Assembly: GCF_000471905.2 (NCBI RefSeq)
Contig: NW_006499776.1
Span: 5,497,734-5,561,733, forward strand
Direction of reading: 5' to 3'
Source of the DNA: Amborella trichopoda
Lineage: Eukaryota > Streptophyta > Magnoliopsida > Amborellales > Amborellaceae
DNA: 64,000 bases
Shown here: positions 23,601 through 32,117 of the stretch, piece after piece
Layout of the letters: the number at the start of each line of letters is the position of its first letter
Position numbering within the stretch: position 1 is the stretch's first letter
Notes under the pieces: model-generated
What the model saw: the letters and a program-made list of their open reading frames with translations, nothing else
Told to the model about the DNA's origin: nothing
Database searches by the model: none
Position numbers and translations under genes: made by a program

Positions 23601-24110
23601 GGAACATCCACAGAGAAATATCGTGTGAAAATTATCAGGTATTTTTCTTAGCATACTTTTCGTGTTTGTATTGCATTGCTCGATGGATGCCATAAGGCAA
23701 CTTCTTTTTTGGAGCTTGACTGCATCTCCTTGTAGGTAGATGAATTTTGTGAAATTCTACCATTCATGCCTTTGAGCTATGTGCAATAATTTTTTCATTT
23801 ATATTCTATAAATATGTTAATGCCAACAAAGGCAAAGACAAAATGGGGGTTTAGTGCTATAACTTATGGATTTTTCAGACAGCACATTCTACTGAAACTT
23901 TCATGTTACATGTGGTTCAAAGATGAATGATGATGTGGTTCAAAGAACCGAGTGATATTTTTTCTGATGCATAACAGTAACCAGAGAACTATAAAAACTA
24001 ATGGGAGGAAGGGACGGGCACCCGGTGAAAAGACAGCAACTTGTTCAGATTCACTTTCTGTTGGGCCAAAAGAAGAGGCACATCCAGATCTTGGTGCACT
24101 TTGTATCTGA
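2504..24110 (+). CDS. OTU7: OTU-family deubiquitinase with SEC-C motif, 3' part (8 exons)
   Basis: The product is inferred to be a cysteine protease that removes ubiquitin from proteins. Eight exons join in phase: 2504-2653, 9933-9994, 14127-14211, 14308-14457, 14679-14781, 23259-23443, 23541-23638 and 23978-24110. Together they encode about 321 residues ending at TGA 24108-24110. In order the protein shows the second half of the OTU fold (SPRWYIRNF, then the catalytic-His box [11 protein letters not shown]), a linker, a UBA-like segment ([16 protein letters not shown]) and a SEC-C zinc motif ([15 protein letters not shown]). This order matches Arabidopsis OTU7 (At5g67170). The N-terminal exons with the catalytic Asp and Cys lie outside the window. 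All splice sites are GT/AG, but the donor after exon 4 (GAG|gttcct) is weak. The open frame is intact across every visible exon, so the gene looks functional despite large transposon-filled introns. Confidence 0.92.
2735..3062. repeat. Direct duplication of about 170 bp in the intron
   Basis: Two imperfect copies share GGACTGAAGGGAACCTGG, at 2821 and 2992, and CATGTTGGTTTAATGATTT. They are offset by about 167-171 bases. The second copy ends next to the fold-back element at 3227. Confidence 0.8.
3227..3768. mobile_element. Mutator-like fold-back element (MITE), 9-bp TSD
   Basis: This is a 542-bp inverted repeat. The left arm (3227 to about 3355) and the right arm (about 3635-3768) are imperfect reverse complements over about 130 bp. 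Both contain TTTTGGTGTACCATTT and CATAGGTTTTCT in arm orientation. The ends read GGGAAAATATCT and, reversed, GGAAACATATCT. Exact 9-bp direct repeats AAAATGATA flank it at 3218-3226 and 3769-3777. A 9-bp TSD with long inverted ends is the pattern of non-autonomous Mutator-like elements. The centre is CT/GA-rich and has no transposase. It lies inside the 7.3-kb intron of the OTU gene. Confidence 0.88.
4705..5150. repeat. AT-rich degenerate tandem repeat
   Basis: Six or more imperfect copies of a unit containing TTTGACTTTGTTTCYAATTT and ATGCAAATTTG, spaced about 50-80 bp apart. The length varies because parts of the unit are lost in some copies. Non-coding. Confidence 0.75.
6480..6790. repeat. 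Degenerate GC-rich tandem repeat
   Basis: Repeated short phrases GGCACGGTAACT, CAACGGCTAAACTACTC and ACTGGCGCGACA recur at irregular spacing. The segment is continuous with the better ordered array at 6850-7480. The long minus-strand open frame here is a by-product of the repeat. Confidence 0.6.
6850..7480. repeat. Minisatellite, about 53-bp unit, about 10 copies
   Basis: The landmark GCGCAACAGA (or a close variant) recurs near 7046, 7098, 7147, 7200, 7254, 7307, 7361, 7414 and 7468, so the period is 49-54 bp. Each unit pairs a purine-rich half (GAGAGAGAAGAAAATCA) with a GC-rich half (CGGCAGTATGCACTGCCGTG). Open frames on both strands across the array are artefacts of a unit free of stops. 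Confidence 0.88.
7500..7680. repeat. Purine (GA/AAG) low-complexity tract
   Basis: About 170 bp are almost only A and G, with GAAAGAAGAGAGA-type runs, directly after the 53-bp array. It explains the low-complexity open frames seen on both strands. Confidence 0.85.
7927..9932. other. Intron sequence with no recognised feature
   Basis: The 8100-9050 part is richer in G+C than its surroundings and carries long minus-strand open frames (for example 8103-8636). None resembles a known family, and I treat them as transposon-derived or chance. Around 9360-9480 there are small inverted repeats (TTTTGGAAGC...GCTTCCAAAA and GGGAAGTGCT...AGCACTTCCC). Confidence 0.5.
9933..9994 (+). CDS. OTU7: OTU gene exon: SPRWYIRNF segment
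   Basis: This 62-bp exon lies between acceptor aatgcag and donor gtaagt. It encodes [20 protein letters not shown] plus two bases of the next codon. It follows the previous exon in phase 0. Without it the protein would lose the strand before the catalytic-His box. It is too short to stand out as an open frame. Confidence 0.92.
10787..11050. repeat. CT-rich low-complexity tract
   Basis: The tract is strongly pyrimidine-rich (CTCTCTCT, CCCCCCCTCC) on the + strand. The open frame 10787-11053 is low-complexity and not taken as a gene. It could be an old leader sequence of a mobile element; nothing in it shows which. Confidence 0.6.
11563..12090 (+). pseudogene. RTE-type LINE reverse transcriptase fragment
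   Basis: The translated segments match the reverse transcriptase of plant RTE-like LINEs: [20 protein letters not shown], then [49 protein letters not shown] and FRYLG. The conserved FADD metal-binding box reads FAND. The stretch between the two open frames, where the block with the substrate-binding Gly should be, is shortened. Frameshifts and a stop after NIDG break it. Both ends of the element are missing, so it is a dead internal fragment inside the third visible intron. Confidence 0.85.
12091..14126. other. Intron sequence with no recognised feature
   Basis: The open frame 12931-13251 shows no family resemblance. No inverted repeats, TSDs or coding domains were identified. The segment ends at the cag acceptor before 14127. 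Confidence 0.5.
14127..14211 (+). CDS. OTU7: OTU gene exon: catalytic-His box
   Basis: This 85-bp exon completes the split Leu codon and encodes [17 protein letters not shown]...RPIVIE. The His of HYNSVR is the catalytic His of OTU proteases. The acceptor is ttgacag; the donor GAG|gttcct is weak, but phase and homology both support it. Confidence 0.93.
14308..14457 (+). CDS. OTU7: OTU gene exon: linker and start of UBA-like domain
   Basis: This is a 150-bp phase-0 exon after acceptor gctag and before donor gtaatg. It encodes [13 protein letters not shown]...[14 protein letters not shown]. The last third begins the UBA-like domain. Confidence 0.92.
14679..14781 (+). CDS. OTU7: OTU gene exon: UBA-like domain
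   Basis: This 103-bp exon encodes [20 protein letters not shown] followed by [14 protein letters not shown], with one base left over. DIDAAIEFL is a typical UBA-like helix, as in OTUD3-type proteins. The donor is ggtgagt. Confidence 0.93.
14881..15319 (+). mobile_element. Left LTR of a short LTR retroelement
   Basis: It starts TGGTGCATGACAAAATC at 14881 and runs to about 15319 (GAAATTTGTATCA). A TATA-like CTATAAATAGGG lies near 15149. It aligns along its length with the right LTR (16295 to about 18310, less the insertion), including TTAAAAATGTCATTACAAATTTT. A Met-tRNA-like primer site follows. The exact right edge is approximate. Confidence 0.75.
15319..16294 (+). mobile_element. Internal region of non-autonomous LTR element
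   Basis: It starts with TCTGGAATCAGAGG, close to the plant Met-tRNA primer site TGGTATCAGAGC. The roughly 975-bp interior has only short open frames and no gag, protease, reverse transcriptase or integrase motif, so the element depends on others (TRIM- or LARD-like). It lies in the 8.5-kb intron of the OTU gene. Confidence 0.65.
16530..18080. mobile_element. PIF/Harbinger-like element, TTA TSD
   Basis: The 1,551-bp insertion has inverted ends AGGCCAGTTTGGATGT and, reversed, GGCCCAGTTTGGATGT. TTA flanks it at 16527-16529 and 18081-18083. The sister LTR at 14881 shows the empty site (GGAC-ATA-TATTTC), which confirms both edges. A 3-bp TTA TSD with GGCC..GTTTGG ends is typical of PIF/Harbinger elements. 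No transposase is visible, so it is non-autonomous. It carries a 126-bp tandem array. Confidence 0.85.
16710..17330. repeat. Tandem array, about 126-bp unit, 5 copies
   Basis: The landmark CACTTACAAAA starts near 16767, 16894, 17020, 17148 and 17268, so the spacing is 127, 126, 128 and 120. Each unit has TTTCGCTTCCC, CTTCCCGCTCTGA, CCTCTCTCCCACTCTCAAGCA and TCTCATCTTCAACTAT. The array lies inside the PIF/Harbinger-like element. The open frames 16808-17371 are products of the repeat. Confidence 0.9.
18311..19945. other. Intron sequence with no clear feature
   Basis: A short direct repeat (CCCAGTCTTCATAAATATGGTAAAAGA) lies near 18397-18470. TAGCTCACTTGG near 19790 resembles a tRNA A box, but no matching B box follows. 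No coding signal was found. Confidence 0.5.
19946..20586. mobile_element. hAT-like non-autonomous element, 8-bp TSD
   Basis: This 641-bp element has ends CAGTGATTCAAAACGCG and, reversed, CAATGTTTCAAAAAGCG. Exact 8-bp direct repeats GTTTTTGT flank it at 19938-19945 and 20587-20594. CARTG-type ends with an 8-bp TSD define hAT elements. Subterminal GC-rich repeats (CCTAGGCGG, CGCCTAGCGC, GCCGCCCAG) occur at both ends, and the centre is AT-rich. There is no transposase. The open frame 19815-20162 crosses the left edge and is not a gene. Confidence 0.88.
21026..21494 (-). mobile_element. 5'-truncated L1 LINE tail, minus strand
   Basis: Read on the minus strand, it encodes the end of a LINE RNase H domain ([18 protein letters not shown], then [18 protein letters not shown] and a stop). 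About 330 bp of 3' region and a short A-run follow, seen as the T-run at about 21026. Near-identical 18-bp direct repeats GGGTTYCAGTTGTTCATT flank it at 21008-21025 and 21495-21512. The A-tail, 5' truncation and long TSD are the marks of target-primed LINE insertion. Confidence 0.85.
21840..22370. repeat. AT-rich degenerate repeat zone
   Basis: Repeated TTTTTTTGACAAAAAT, GATAAGAAAAAA and CCTTTTATTTTTATTTTTT phrases occur at irregular spacing. Part of it is a longer duplication: AAAAAGCGAAATTGATAAAA occurs near 22138 and 22276. It is internal to the hAT-like element. Confidence 0.8.
22388..22462 (-). other. tRNA-like segment
   Basis: On the minus strand GGTTCGATTCC (22408-22398) is a perfect tRNA B-box (T-loop) sequence, with flanking bases able to form a GU-containing T stem. 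Upstream (22462-22420) lies GTGCTATACCGGTTATTG, which is not a convincing A box. No matching acceptor stem was found, so it is a tRNA-like relic rather than a tRNA gene. Confidence 0.4.
22530..22565 (+). promoter_or_regulatory. snRNA-type upstream element (USE) match
   Basis: GTCCCACATCG at 22530-22540 matches the plant snRNA USE consensus exactly. A TATA-like TTTATATGAA starts at 22557, about 17 bases on, which is shorter than the usual Pol III or Pol II spacing. Nothing downstream resembles a known snRNA. It is inside the hAT-like element. Confidence 0.35.
23259..23443 (+). CDS. OTU7: OTU gene exon: linker before SEC-C
   Basis: This 185-bp exon starts after gtaaacag and supplies the last two bases of a Val codon. 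It encodes [19 protein letters not shown] and onward to [11 protein letters not shown] before donor gtgaga. It is a polar, Ser-rich linker. The alternative acceptor at 23275 would break the frame. Confidence 0.88.
23541..23638 (+). CDS. OTU7: OTU gene exon: SEC-C zinc motif
   Basis: This 98-bp exon after acceptor aatgcag encodes [20 protein letters not shown] and then [12 protein letters not shown]. The CxC...CC pattern is the complete SEC-C metal-binding motif named from SecA. Its role in plant OTU proteins is not shown by the sequence. Confidence 0.95.
23978..24110 (+). CDS. OTU7: OTU gene last exon
   Basis: This 133-bp exon follows acceptor ataacag. It encodes [20 protein letters not shown] and a polar tail ending GALCI before TGA at 24108. 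The basic GRKGRAPG stretch could be a nuclear-import or RNA-contact patch, which is inference only. Confidence 0.9.
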
Positions 24111-24662
24111 TAAAAGCACCATCCAAGCTATAAATAGGAAATCAATTGGAGTTATTCAGACCATTTTTGATGGATCTAGCACAATGCCGCAAATCAAGTC
24201 AACACTGCTCAGAATGAGAACTGAGAATCCCCAATCTTCCATCGTAAGAGGAAGTTAACTTTCAGAAGATATCTTTATACATCAGGCACCACAAAAATAA
24301 GTCTCTCATGTCCTGTTTTGGGTCTCATTTCTGGCTGTATGAATGATACTTGCCAAGCTTGCAGCACAAGCTAGTGGTTATAATGTTATACATTTCCATC
24401 CTGTTTTTGTCGACATTGTCTTGTCATTTTGTTTGTGCATGAACATTAGTTCGCAGGAGGGAGAAATTGTAAATGCTTGTCGGATTGACACCTGAATCAG
24501 AGAGAGAATGAAAAAGGGGAGTCCTATCATTCGAATTGAAACATTATATTAGATCTCATTTTGTGCCCTTTCCAATAATGGGGGTGTTCTGGCCATTCAT
24601 CTTGTGTGATAATGAAGTGCTTCTCCATTTTATACGCGTGGAATAAAACATCTAAGAAAAAT

Positions 24663-24692
24663 GTTTTGATAGGGCTGCAGCCCTATCAAAAC
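24663..24692. repeat. Perfect 30-bp palindrome
   Basis: GTTTTGATAGGGCTG is followed at once by its exact reverse complement, centred on CTGCAG, with no spacer. It lies about 550 bp after the OTU stop codon. It may be two transposon ends fused head to head or a recent fold-back duplication. Confidence 0.9.
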
Positions 24693-25249
24693 AACTAAAA
24701 GTTTACCCTAAAATTCACCGAAAATTACAGTTTTGGCATTGGTAAACCTTCAAATCGATCGTCTTGGCTTTTGACTGTTATGGTCGTAAAAAAAAAAAAG
24801 ATTTTGAGCCTAAAAATAGGGCATTATCTAGACCTTCAATTTCGTTCTAAAAATAAGTGTTCATTTATCCACAAGATTTGTATTATATTTGAACTTCAAA
24901 TTTTATAATCGATGTTGGAAATTGATTTTAGAGTCAGATATTTACAATGTGATTTCCAGATGAGGATCCCAAGTGAGGCCTTATTAGACTAGGCTTTATA
25001 GAAACTGCTTCCTTAAGGAGCATCACCCATTTCCTTTAGGTGAAGATGGTTCCGCCAGGAAATGGCAAAAACGCCCCTGTTTATTTTTTTTTGTTTTGTT
25101 AATCGTACTATCATTGGTTCGGAGAAGGGCCCTACCATGGTTGGTGAGCCTACTCTTTTCCAAATTGCCAACATGAAGCAAAAAACCTATTCTCGTTGTC
25201 TTTTCCCAATCACTATACACGTGTCCCGTTTTTCCTTTGAAACCGACAG

Positions 25250-25399
25250 CATTCTGCTATAACCAACTTCTGTTGCCATGAAACTACTAAATAGGTTGGC
25301 ATTCTGCTATAACCAACTTCTGTTGCCATGGAACTACTAAGTAGGTTAGCATTTTGCTATAACCAACTTCTGTTGCCATGGAACTACTAAATAGGTTAA
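25250..25399. repeat. Tandem repeat, 50-bp unit, 3 copies
   Basis: CATTCTGCTATAACCAACTT starts at 25250 and 25300, and as CATTTTGC... at 25350. Copies differ by one to three bases. Part of the unit (TGGAACTACTAAATAGGTT) is repeated again near 25411. Confidence 0.93.
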
Positions 25400-25429
25400 A
25401 GATAAGAGTATGGAACTACTAAATAGGTT

Positions 25430-25535
25430 GGAGATAGAGTTGAGAAGATGGTGGGTACCATATGCATATCAAGTAGATTTGAAGATAGAGTTGAGAAGAT
25501 GGTGGGTACCATATGCATGTGAAGTACATAAATTT
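25430..25535. repeat. Tandem duplication, about 51-bp unit
   Basis: GATAGAGTTGAGAAGATGG followed by TGGGTACCATATGCAT occurs twice, near 25433 and 25484. It follows directly on the 50-bp array, so the region is prone to local duplication. Confidence 0.88.
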
Positions 25536-26191
25536 CTTGAGTTTCCCACTTGGGTGCCTTGGAAGTTGAAGATCTACTCCTGTTGGTCAATTATCTTTAT
25601 TTGTGTGGCTGCTTCAATTTTAACTCTTGCTCACAAATTATCTTTGAGGTTAAATGAAGCCGAAATCTAGTTCCTTCCCATTTTAATTTTTTTGACATGG
25701 GGTTTTGTTAATGATTTTCTTGCAACCATTGTTTTTGTCTGTTGAAGATTATCGTATCACTGATGTGTCCGCATAGATGGATTTCCAATCAATCAAACGT
25801 TTTGGGTCGTTTTAATTAACCCCAAAAAAAAAAAATTGTTTTGAGTCCTTTTCGAAATTTAGTGGTTGGATTCGACCTAGTGTTATTTATGGTTTCCAAG
25901 AAACAGGAACTTTTTGGGACAACTTTATAATGGATACTTCCTTTTTGACCTTGTGGTTATGGCATAGGAAGCTAATGCCCTTCCAAACTCCAAATAAGAT
26001 TTTATTTGCATTGAATGAAGGTTTAAGAGAACACTCCTATGAGAGAGGCCGGAATGGGGAGAGAGAGAGAACTGAACTTCGACAAACTTTTTCCATTGTC
26101 ATGGCTCTGCTTATTCCCTGCGGCTCTTCTTTTCTTCCTCTCTTTAACCTTTGCTCCTCTCTCTCCCTGACCTTTCTAATGCTTCCAAGCC

Positions 26192-28270
26192 ATGGGGAGG
26201 AATGGGATGAAATCAGAGGGTATTGGATGTTCTTCCTCTAGCCGTGAATCATGTGATGCTTCTCATCGGAAGGTCAGCGGTTTGAATGGTTCGAGGAATT
26301 CTAGATCCAGTCATAGTTCCAGAGCTCATCTGGGTCCTTAGGACAAGGCTTTCGGGAAGCAAGTTTCTAGTAACTCTAAAGGTTTTGTGCCTTCTTGGAA
26401 TTGGAAGGAATTCTGTTTCGGGCCTGAACCGGTGGCTGAGGCTTTCCCTTCGACTCCGGTGTGTCGTTCCCCTACTGGCATTGTTGTTGTTGAAGTTCCG
26501 TCCAAAGCTACGGGCAGTTGAACCTCTCAGTTACAAAGAGCTATGGTTTGCTCTTTTAGTCCTCTGATTGAGGACCTCAATATGCATCATGACTAGGCCT
26601 TTAGAACTTGCGCCAGAGCGGTTTTCAACGTAGTTGCATCTCAGTATGGTAAACTTTTGGATATTAAGTGGTTTACCACTGCTGGTCTGGGCCTTGGTAC
26701 CTTACGTATGAAAATTCAGCCTATTGTGGGTAGAAGTTTACCTATTGAGACCGACTGAGATGTTGTTGGAGGCGGGAGAGGATTTTTTTGGCTTATCTAT
26801 CTAGGTTGAATCTAATCAGCCTCCGGTCCCTCGCATGGTTCAACTTCATCGGAATCCTCTATTCCTTGGGTGGTTTCTGGTCATTTTCAAGCTAACGGTA
26901 ACAATAGCCACCATTGGACGGTAGTTTCCAAAAAGAGGAGGGCGCAGTCTCCCAGGCATCCGCCTCCTCAAAAGAGGTTTTCCCGACATGAATGGAGAAA
27001 GAAGATGATTGGCCATGTGAGTGCTAAGCTTGGCGGGATGCTTCCTAAGCATTTATTGCCAGGCTCCAATTCAAATTCAAATTGCAATAGTAGGCCGTTG
27101 GATCAGGTGGACCACTACGGTCTGCGCCTGGAACTTCATTTTCCCTTAACTGTATTAATGTATTGGGAGAATCATTGAAAAGGAACTATGGATGTTCCTT
27201 GAAAGGGATCAACATCCAGGTTGTCTCTTCGGCTCCAACTATAGCACCATCTACAAGGAGCCCTTTTGGTAAATCTCATCGGACGGACAACGTGTCTCCT
27301 CACAATTCTCATGATATCACGCAAAGGGTAGGTGTTCTTGGTTGTTGTGCCAGCGTGTCTTCTCTTGATGTGACGGAGGGGCCAGATCATGCATTTTCGG
27401 CTGCTTGAAAGATCGAGCTTGACTTGGGTGAATGGTCGGATGTGGACCTTGGGAGTCTTCGAGAGCCATTTGTCGATGATCTATTGATTCGTGCTAAGGT
27501 TAATGATGGAAAGGATTTTTTGAAGTGGCGCTTGATATCCCTATCCCTTTGGTTCCAACTGTTGATCTCCGAATGGTACCCCTTTCAGCACAATATTTCA
27601 TTCCCTGGGCCCTCAGATGGGTTCCAGTCTTCTTTTCTTGGGTCTCCTCTCTTCCAGCCCTCTCCATCTTCTTTTCTTTAGAGTAAACAGTCTCAGTTCT
27701 TCAATGAGTCTCAGTTCTTCAATTGCTCCTTTGGTTACTATTATGGATGTTGAGGTTGAAAGGGATGTAGTTTTATCTAATCCAGTGGATATTCCAGAGA
27801 ATGTTGTAAGGATGTCTCTTTCGACTTGGGAATATAGTCAGGTGTGGGGTCGGTTTACTTTCTCCATCCCTTCTATGGTGGCAACTTCTGAGCAGCGCCA
27901 AAATGGTTTGATGATAGCAGCTATTCCTAATATTCCCAAGGCTCCTCGAGTTTTGGTCACTGAGTCTTCGGATTCTTATGAAGAGGATCTTCCCCCGGAT
28001 GCAAGCACTTGGTCACTCAAAGCTTATAAGAGGGGGCTGGTCCGTGATCGGGCAGCTAAACTCCTTGAAGGAATGAAGGCCAAATTTAAAGGTGAAATCC
28101 CCCTAGTGGAGAAAGGAATTTCTCGAATGACATCTTGGCTCCTTAGAACCTTAGGCTTAGAAGACGTTGTTCAAGACTTCAGAAGGAGGCTGTTGAGCTT
28201 GCAGAAGGTCTCTCTTTCAATCCCCATGCTTCTGGTGCTATATGCACCACTAAGAGGGGTAGGGGTTTTC
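26192..28270 (+). pseudogene. LINE ORF1-like region
   Basis: From ATG 26192 a frame reads through SRESCDASHRKVSGLNGSRN, FVPSWNWKEFCFGPEPVAEA and IEDLNMHH. It is interrupted by TAG (26339) and further stops (at AGTTGA, GACTAG and GACTGA) that fit Trp or Arg codons changed by one transition. A later block (26870-27180) is Ser/Arg-rich (KRRAQSPRHPPPQKRFSRHE). This product would be the nucleic-acid-binding protein of the element. No zinc knuckle was clearly seen. Confidence 0.6.
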
Positions 28271-28277
28271 GGTCTCC

Positions 28278-29040
28278 ATGTTAGTGTTGTCATGGAATGT
28301 GTGTGGCTTGGGTGGGGCACAGAGGAGACAATTGCGCAGATTGATATTTAGTTGCAGACCTAACATGCTTGTTTTGCAGGAAACCAAGCTCACAACTATG
28401 GATGTCACTTTTTTAAGATCTTTTCGGGGCTCTAGCCCAGTAGACTTTGCTTTCTCTCCCTCTAATGGCCTCTCCAAAGGTCTTCGCTATATTTGGAACC
28501 CCTCTATAACTTCGGGGTATATTTTGGACCTTTGATTTCATTATATTTTTGTGGCCCTGATTGCTTTCTATAGTGCTTGACTAATGTTTATGGTGTGAAT
28601 GCTCCGGGGGAGAAATATCAATTCGTAAATTTCCTTTCCAGTACTCCGACCAGGTCTGGGATTTCTTGGTGTGGTGTTGGGGATTTCAACATGGTTCAGG
28701 GACTGCACAAAGTGCTTTCTCAGTCTGTGCTCTCCCCAGCCATGTTCATGTTTGATGAGTATATAACTAGCCATAGTTTCCTTGACTATGATATTTTGGG
28801 TACAACCTTTACATGGTTCGACAACTCGACCAATGACCCGAAAATGTCCAAGTTGGACCATTTTCTGGTTCCTGATGTGTGGGCCGAGAAGTTCCCTAAA
28901 GCAGTGGTTAACGCTTTGCCTTTGATCACACTCCTATTTTACTTGTTTCCTGTAGGGTGGCTTCTAAGTCCCCCACCTTTTTGTTTTGAAATGATTTGGT
29001 TGGAGGATAACTCGTTGGCTAAAGTTGTGAATTCATCTTA
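28278..29040 (+). pseudogene. LINE endonuclease (APE-type) domain
   Basis: It opens LVLSWNVCGLGGAQRRQLRR with LVLQETKL, the Asn and catalytic Glu motifs of the AP-endonuclease fold. It then reads LTNVYG, GVGDFNMVQG (Asp/Asn motif) and LGTTFTWFDN. The final His motif (DHTPIL) survives near 28925 but is out of frame after a small deletion. A stop after 28532 also breaks it. This domain nicks the target DNA in L1 elements; here it is dead. Confidence 0.88.
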
Positions 29041-29544
29041 GGCCACTTTCATGCCCCATCAATGGCGGGGCTTTCTTCTATCCAGTAAATTGAAACTACT
29101 GAAAAATAATATGAAGTTTTGGGGCATAACTAAATTCTGCAACCTGGTTGGGAATATTGGCAGGTTGGAACGAGAGATTTCTGATCTTAATTCTCTTTAG
29201 TAGTTGATGGGTGGCATCTCCCAGGACCAAGTGACGGCTAGAAGTGCTAAGAAAGTGGAGCTCGATAACTTTCTTCGGCTTCAAGAAATTTTCTGGTTCC
29301 AAAGGTCTAGATCTAAGTGGGTTAAAGAAAATGATAACAATACTAAGTACTTTCATGCGCTTGGTAACTCTCATTCATAATACTGATATGGATAATCCTT
29401 TGGAGGTTAGTAATGTTATAGTGCATTACTTTAAAGCGGCTTTTTCTTTGGAGTCTAGATTGTCTTTAGACTTCGGAGATGTGTCTTTCAAGACTTTATC
29501 TCAAGATTCGTCCTTGAGCCTGGATTCTCCTTTTACCCTTGAAG

Positions 29545-32117
29545 TGTTGGAAATCTGGCATATCAAGGACTAAATTCCAGTAGTCTCTCATTCAGTGGGA
29601 GCGATTGAGAGATTGAAATATTGACGTCTTGCCAAATGGAGCCTAGATTCTTTTACCCCGAGTGCGCATGAGGCATCGAGAGTTCTTGTGTTGAGAAAGC
29701 AATTTCTCGAGGATTTATGAGGGTCACCGCCTAGTCAGGATTTTATAGGTTAGCCTCATGTTTAGCTGCAATCGGTCAGGGCTTGAAGAATCCAAACGAG
29801 AAAAATAGAACCCAAGTACTTATTGAGTATTCGCTCTATATGGAATCTTCAAGACTTATGGGACATACGTGTATATCCTGACATGAGACCATTAGATAGC
29901 ATGTATATTTTCATTTCGTACAGGAAACCACTCTTCCAAATTTTTTATCCGAGTTCGGAAGAGCCAGTGCATATGTGCTTTGAGAGGACCCCTATAATTG
30001 AGTTAGATCATGTCTCACAGGGTTACACCTGTAATCCATTGAGAGCCGAATGATCGAAAGTTTTGGCTCAGTGACTTTGATATAGCCAATTATGTAACTT
30101 TGCTTTAGACTGTGGAACATAGGTCTATTGGGTCAATCTGAAACTCGGTAGAACATCATTCGGGACTAGCCTAATGGAGTACTTCGATACCTATAGTTAT
30201 TAGCCTGAGATCTCACTATACCTTTTATCCACTTTTATAATGATGAGAAAAACCTAATAATTGCTCAAAAATACTTTAAATATTTATTGTGAATTTTAGA
30301 TAATTTTTTGAAATTTTATTTGCTAAAAAAATGAGAGTTTTCAAATTGTTTAACTCAATTTCTACTTTAGTCCTGACCTGGTAGTGCCATGTAGCATCTG
30401 AGTGGTCATAGGGTTACCACGTGGCACCCCATGCCTCACTCTAGGATCACCGCCCAGCTGGGCACTGATCCCTAAGCGGGGGACTAGATTGATATTTGGT
30501 TGCTTGTTTTATAAGGGGTTGTGTTATGGTGTCGTGTTATATATCGTTATATAATGTTATATAATGTTATAAATTAAGGCCCCCTTTCTATCACATATCT
30601 TAATTAATTCACACATGGGTCATGCATCGCATGTGTGAAGTTTAATTTATTTATTTATTTNNNNNNNNNNNNNNNNNNNNTTTAAGATCTACAAAGTGAT
30701 TGGCTTTGATAAAGTAGAATATCTCCACATGAGTAAGTTTTTCCAATTACTTCTTTGCCCTTTAGCCTTTGAGGTTATCTACTCTAATATATTATCAAAA
30801 AAAAACTAATGGTATTTTTGTAAGGCTATATTAGATACAAATGGAAAAAAAACATGGGCCAAGGACAAAATGGTAAAGTGGCATAACTTAGGGTTAGGGT
30901 GAGTGATAATGGTGTGAAATCTCATCCCTTCATCCTAGAGATTGAATGATGATGGGTGACTAGGTACATTGGCCTCTTATATGCCTTTGGATTAGTGCCC
31001 ATGTTATAAAAGCACATCATGAGATCTCAAACCCTAAGTATCTCAACTCTTAAACCATTTTGAAAAATTGTCGCTCCCCTCCTTCTTCTAAGGTTTTGTG
31101 AGAGAAAATTGAAGAGAAAAACCCTTTAGAGTTCCTCTAATGGTGATCTTGATGGTGGTCCTCTTTTCTTATGCTTAAGTCCATAGTGTGCATTTATCAA
31201 GGTAAACTCCATTGAATTTTCTTTTCTCATAAGATCATATTCTTGACATCTATAGTTGTCGGAGTTTTAAATTTAGAAAATTTTCATTGATCTTAAAATC
31301 TCCATTTGATCATCTTTTTCATCATGCTTATTCATAGTGTGGCCTTTCATGAGTTATAACCTATATACATGAGAATCCATAATCATGCATAGTATCATTT
31401 CATTACTTTGCTTTAAATCCATCAAATAATTTAGTCTTAGAGCGTCAATCAATTTCTATAACTTTTTTATCACGTTCTTATTTATGGGGGTTCATAATCT
31501 TTCCATACAATACTGTTTTGGTAGTTCGAGGGACCACCGTGTGTAGTTTGGATATAACTCTCTTGTTCTTTATCCGATTCGATTCAAACCTTTTACATTC
31601 TGTTTTAGATGATAATGCCAGTGTGTTGAGATCTTAAGAAGTGATTTTAAAGTGTGTAATTGCTTCCCATTTGGATTAGACACTCTTGACTTTTGTACAA
31701 TCCGAAGGGACAAAGTTAAGTTCTTATAGGGTCCGATTGCGTAGCCCCGGCACAAGGGGTTCGAAACATGGCTTCCCTATTTTAATTTAGCATTCTAATT
31801 CTCAATTTAGATGATTTTATTCCTTGAAAATTTTTTTATATTAGTTGCATGATGTATTTAAGCTTTGAGACATAGTTTATGTAATTATGAAAGTGTAATT
31901 CATAAGCTAGTCTTTTTTTATATGTAATTGCCCTATAAGGAGTTGGTATTTGAGTTTATTTACAGTAATTATACAATGCTAGAAATGGTTGGAATTTTTA
32001 TTTAAAGGATTGTAACTTATTCACTTAGCTTAGTTTTAGCAAGTGGCTTATTGAAGGTGTCAATTTTGCCTTGTTTTTTGGCTTGAAAATTTGCTCTAGT
32101 CTTTGTATCCACTATCA
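29545..32117 (+). mobile_element. Probable solo LTR inside the LINE, TSD TGAAG
   Basis: The 2,573-bp insertion starts TGTTGGAAATC and ends CACTATCA. Exact 5-bp repeats TGAAG flank it at 29540-29544 and 32118-32122. The LINE reading frame continues across the two flanks once a single TSD copy is counted, which confirms the edges. A TATA-like GTTATAAAAGCAC lies near 31003. No second LTR copy or coding domain is visible, so it is best read as one long LTR. An N gap at 30661-30680 means part could be missing. Confidence 0.82.
30661..30680. other. Assembly gap (20 N)
   Basis: Twenty undetermined bases lie inside the solo LTR, next to an A/T-rich TTTATTTATTT run. The true gap length is unknown. 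Confidence 1.

Larger units (their letters stand above)
24111..26191. other. OTU gene 3' UTR and flanking sequence
   Basis: The 3' UTR should begin at 24111. Its end is not marked by a clear signal (an AATAAAA lies at about 24642). The rest holds a 30-bp palindrome (24663-24692), two small tandem repeats (25250-25540) and no recognised gene. The LINE 5' end is undefined somewhere before 26192. Confidence 0.5.
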
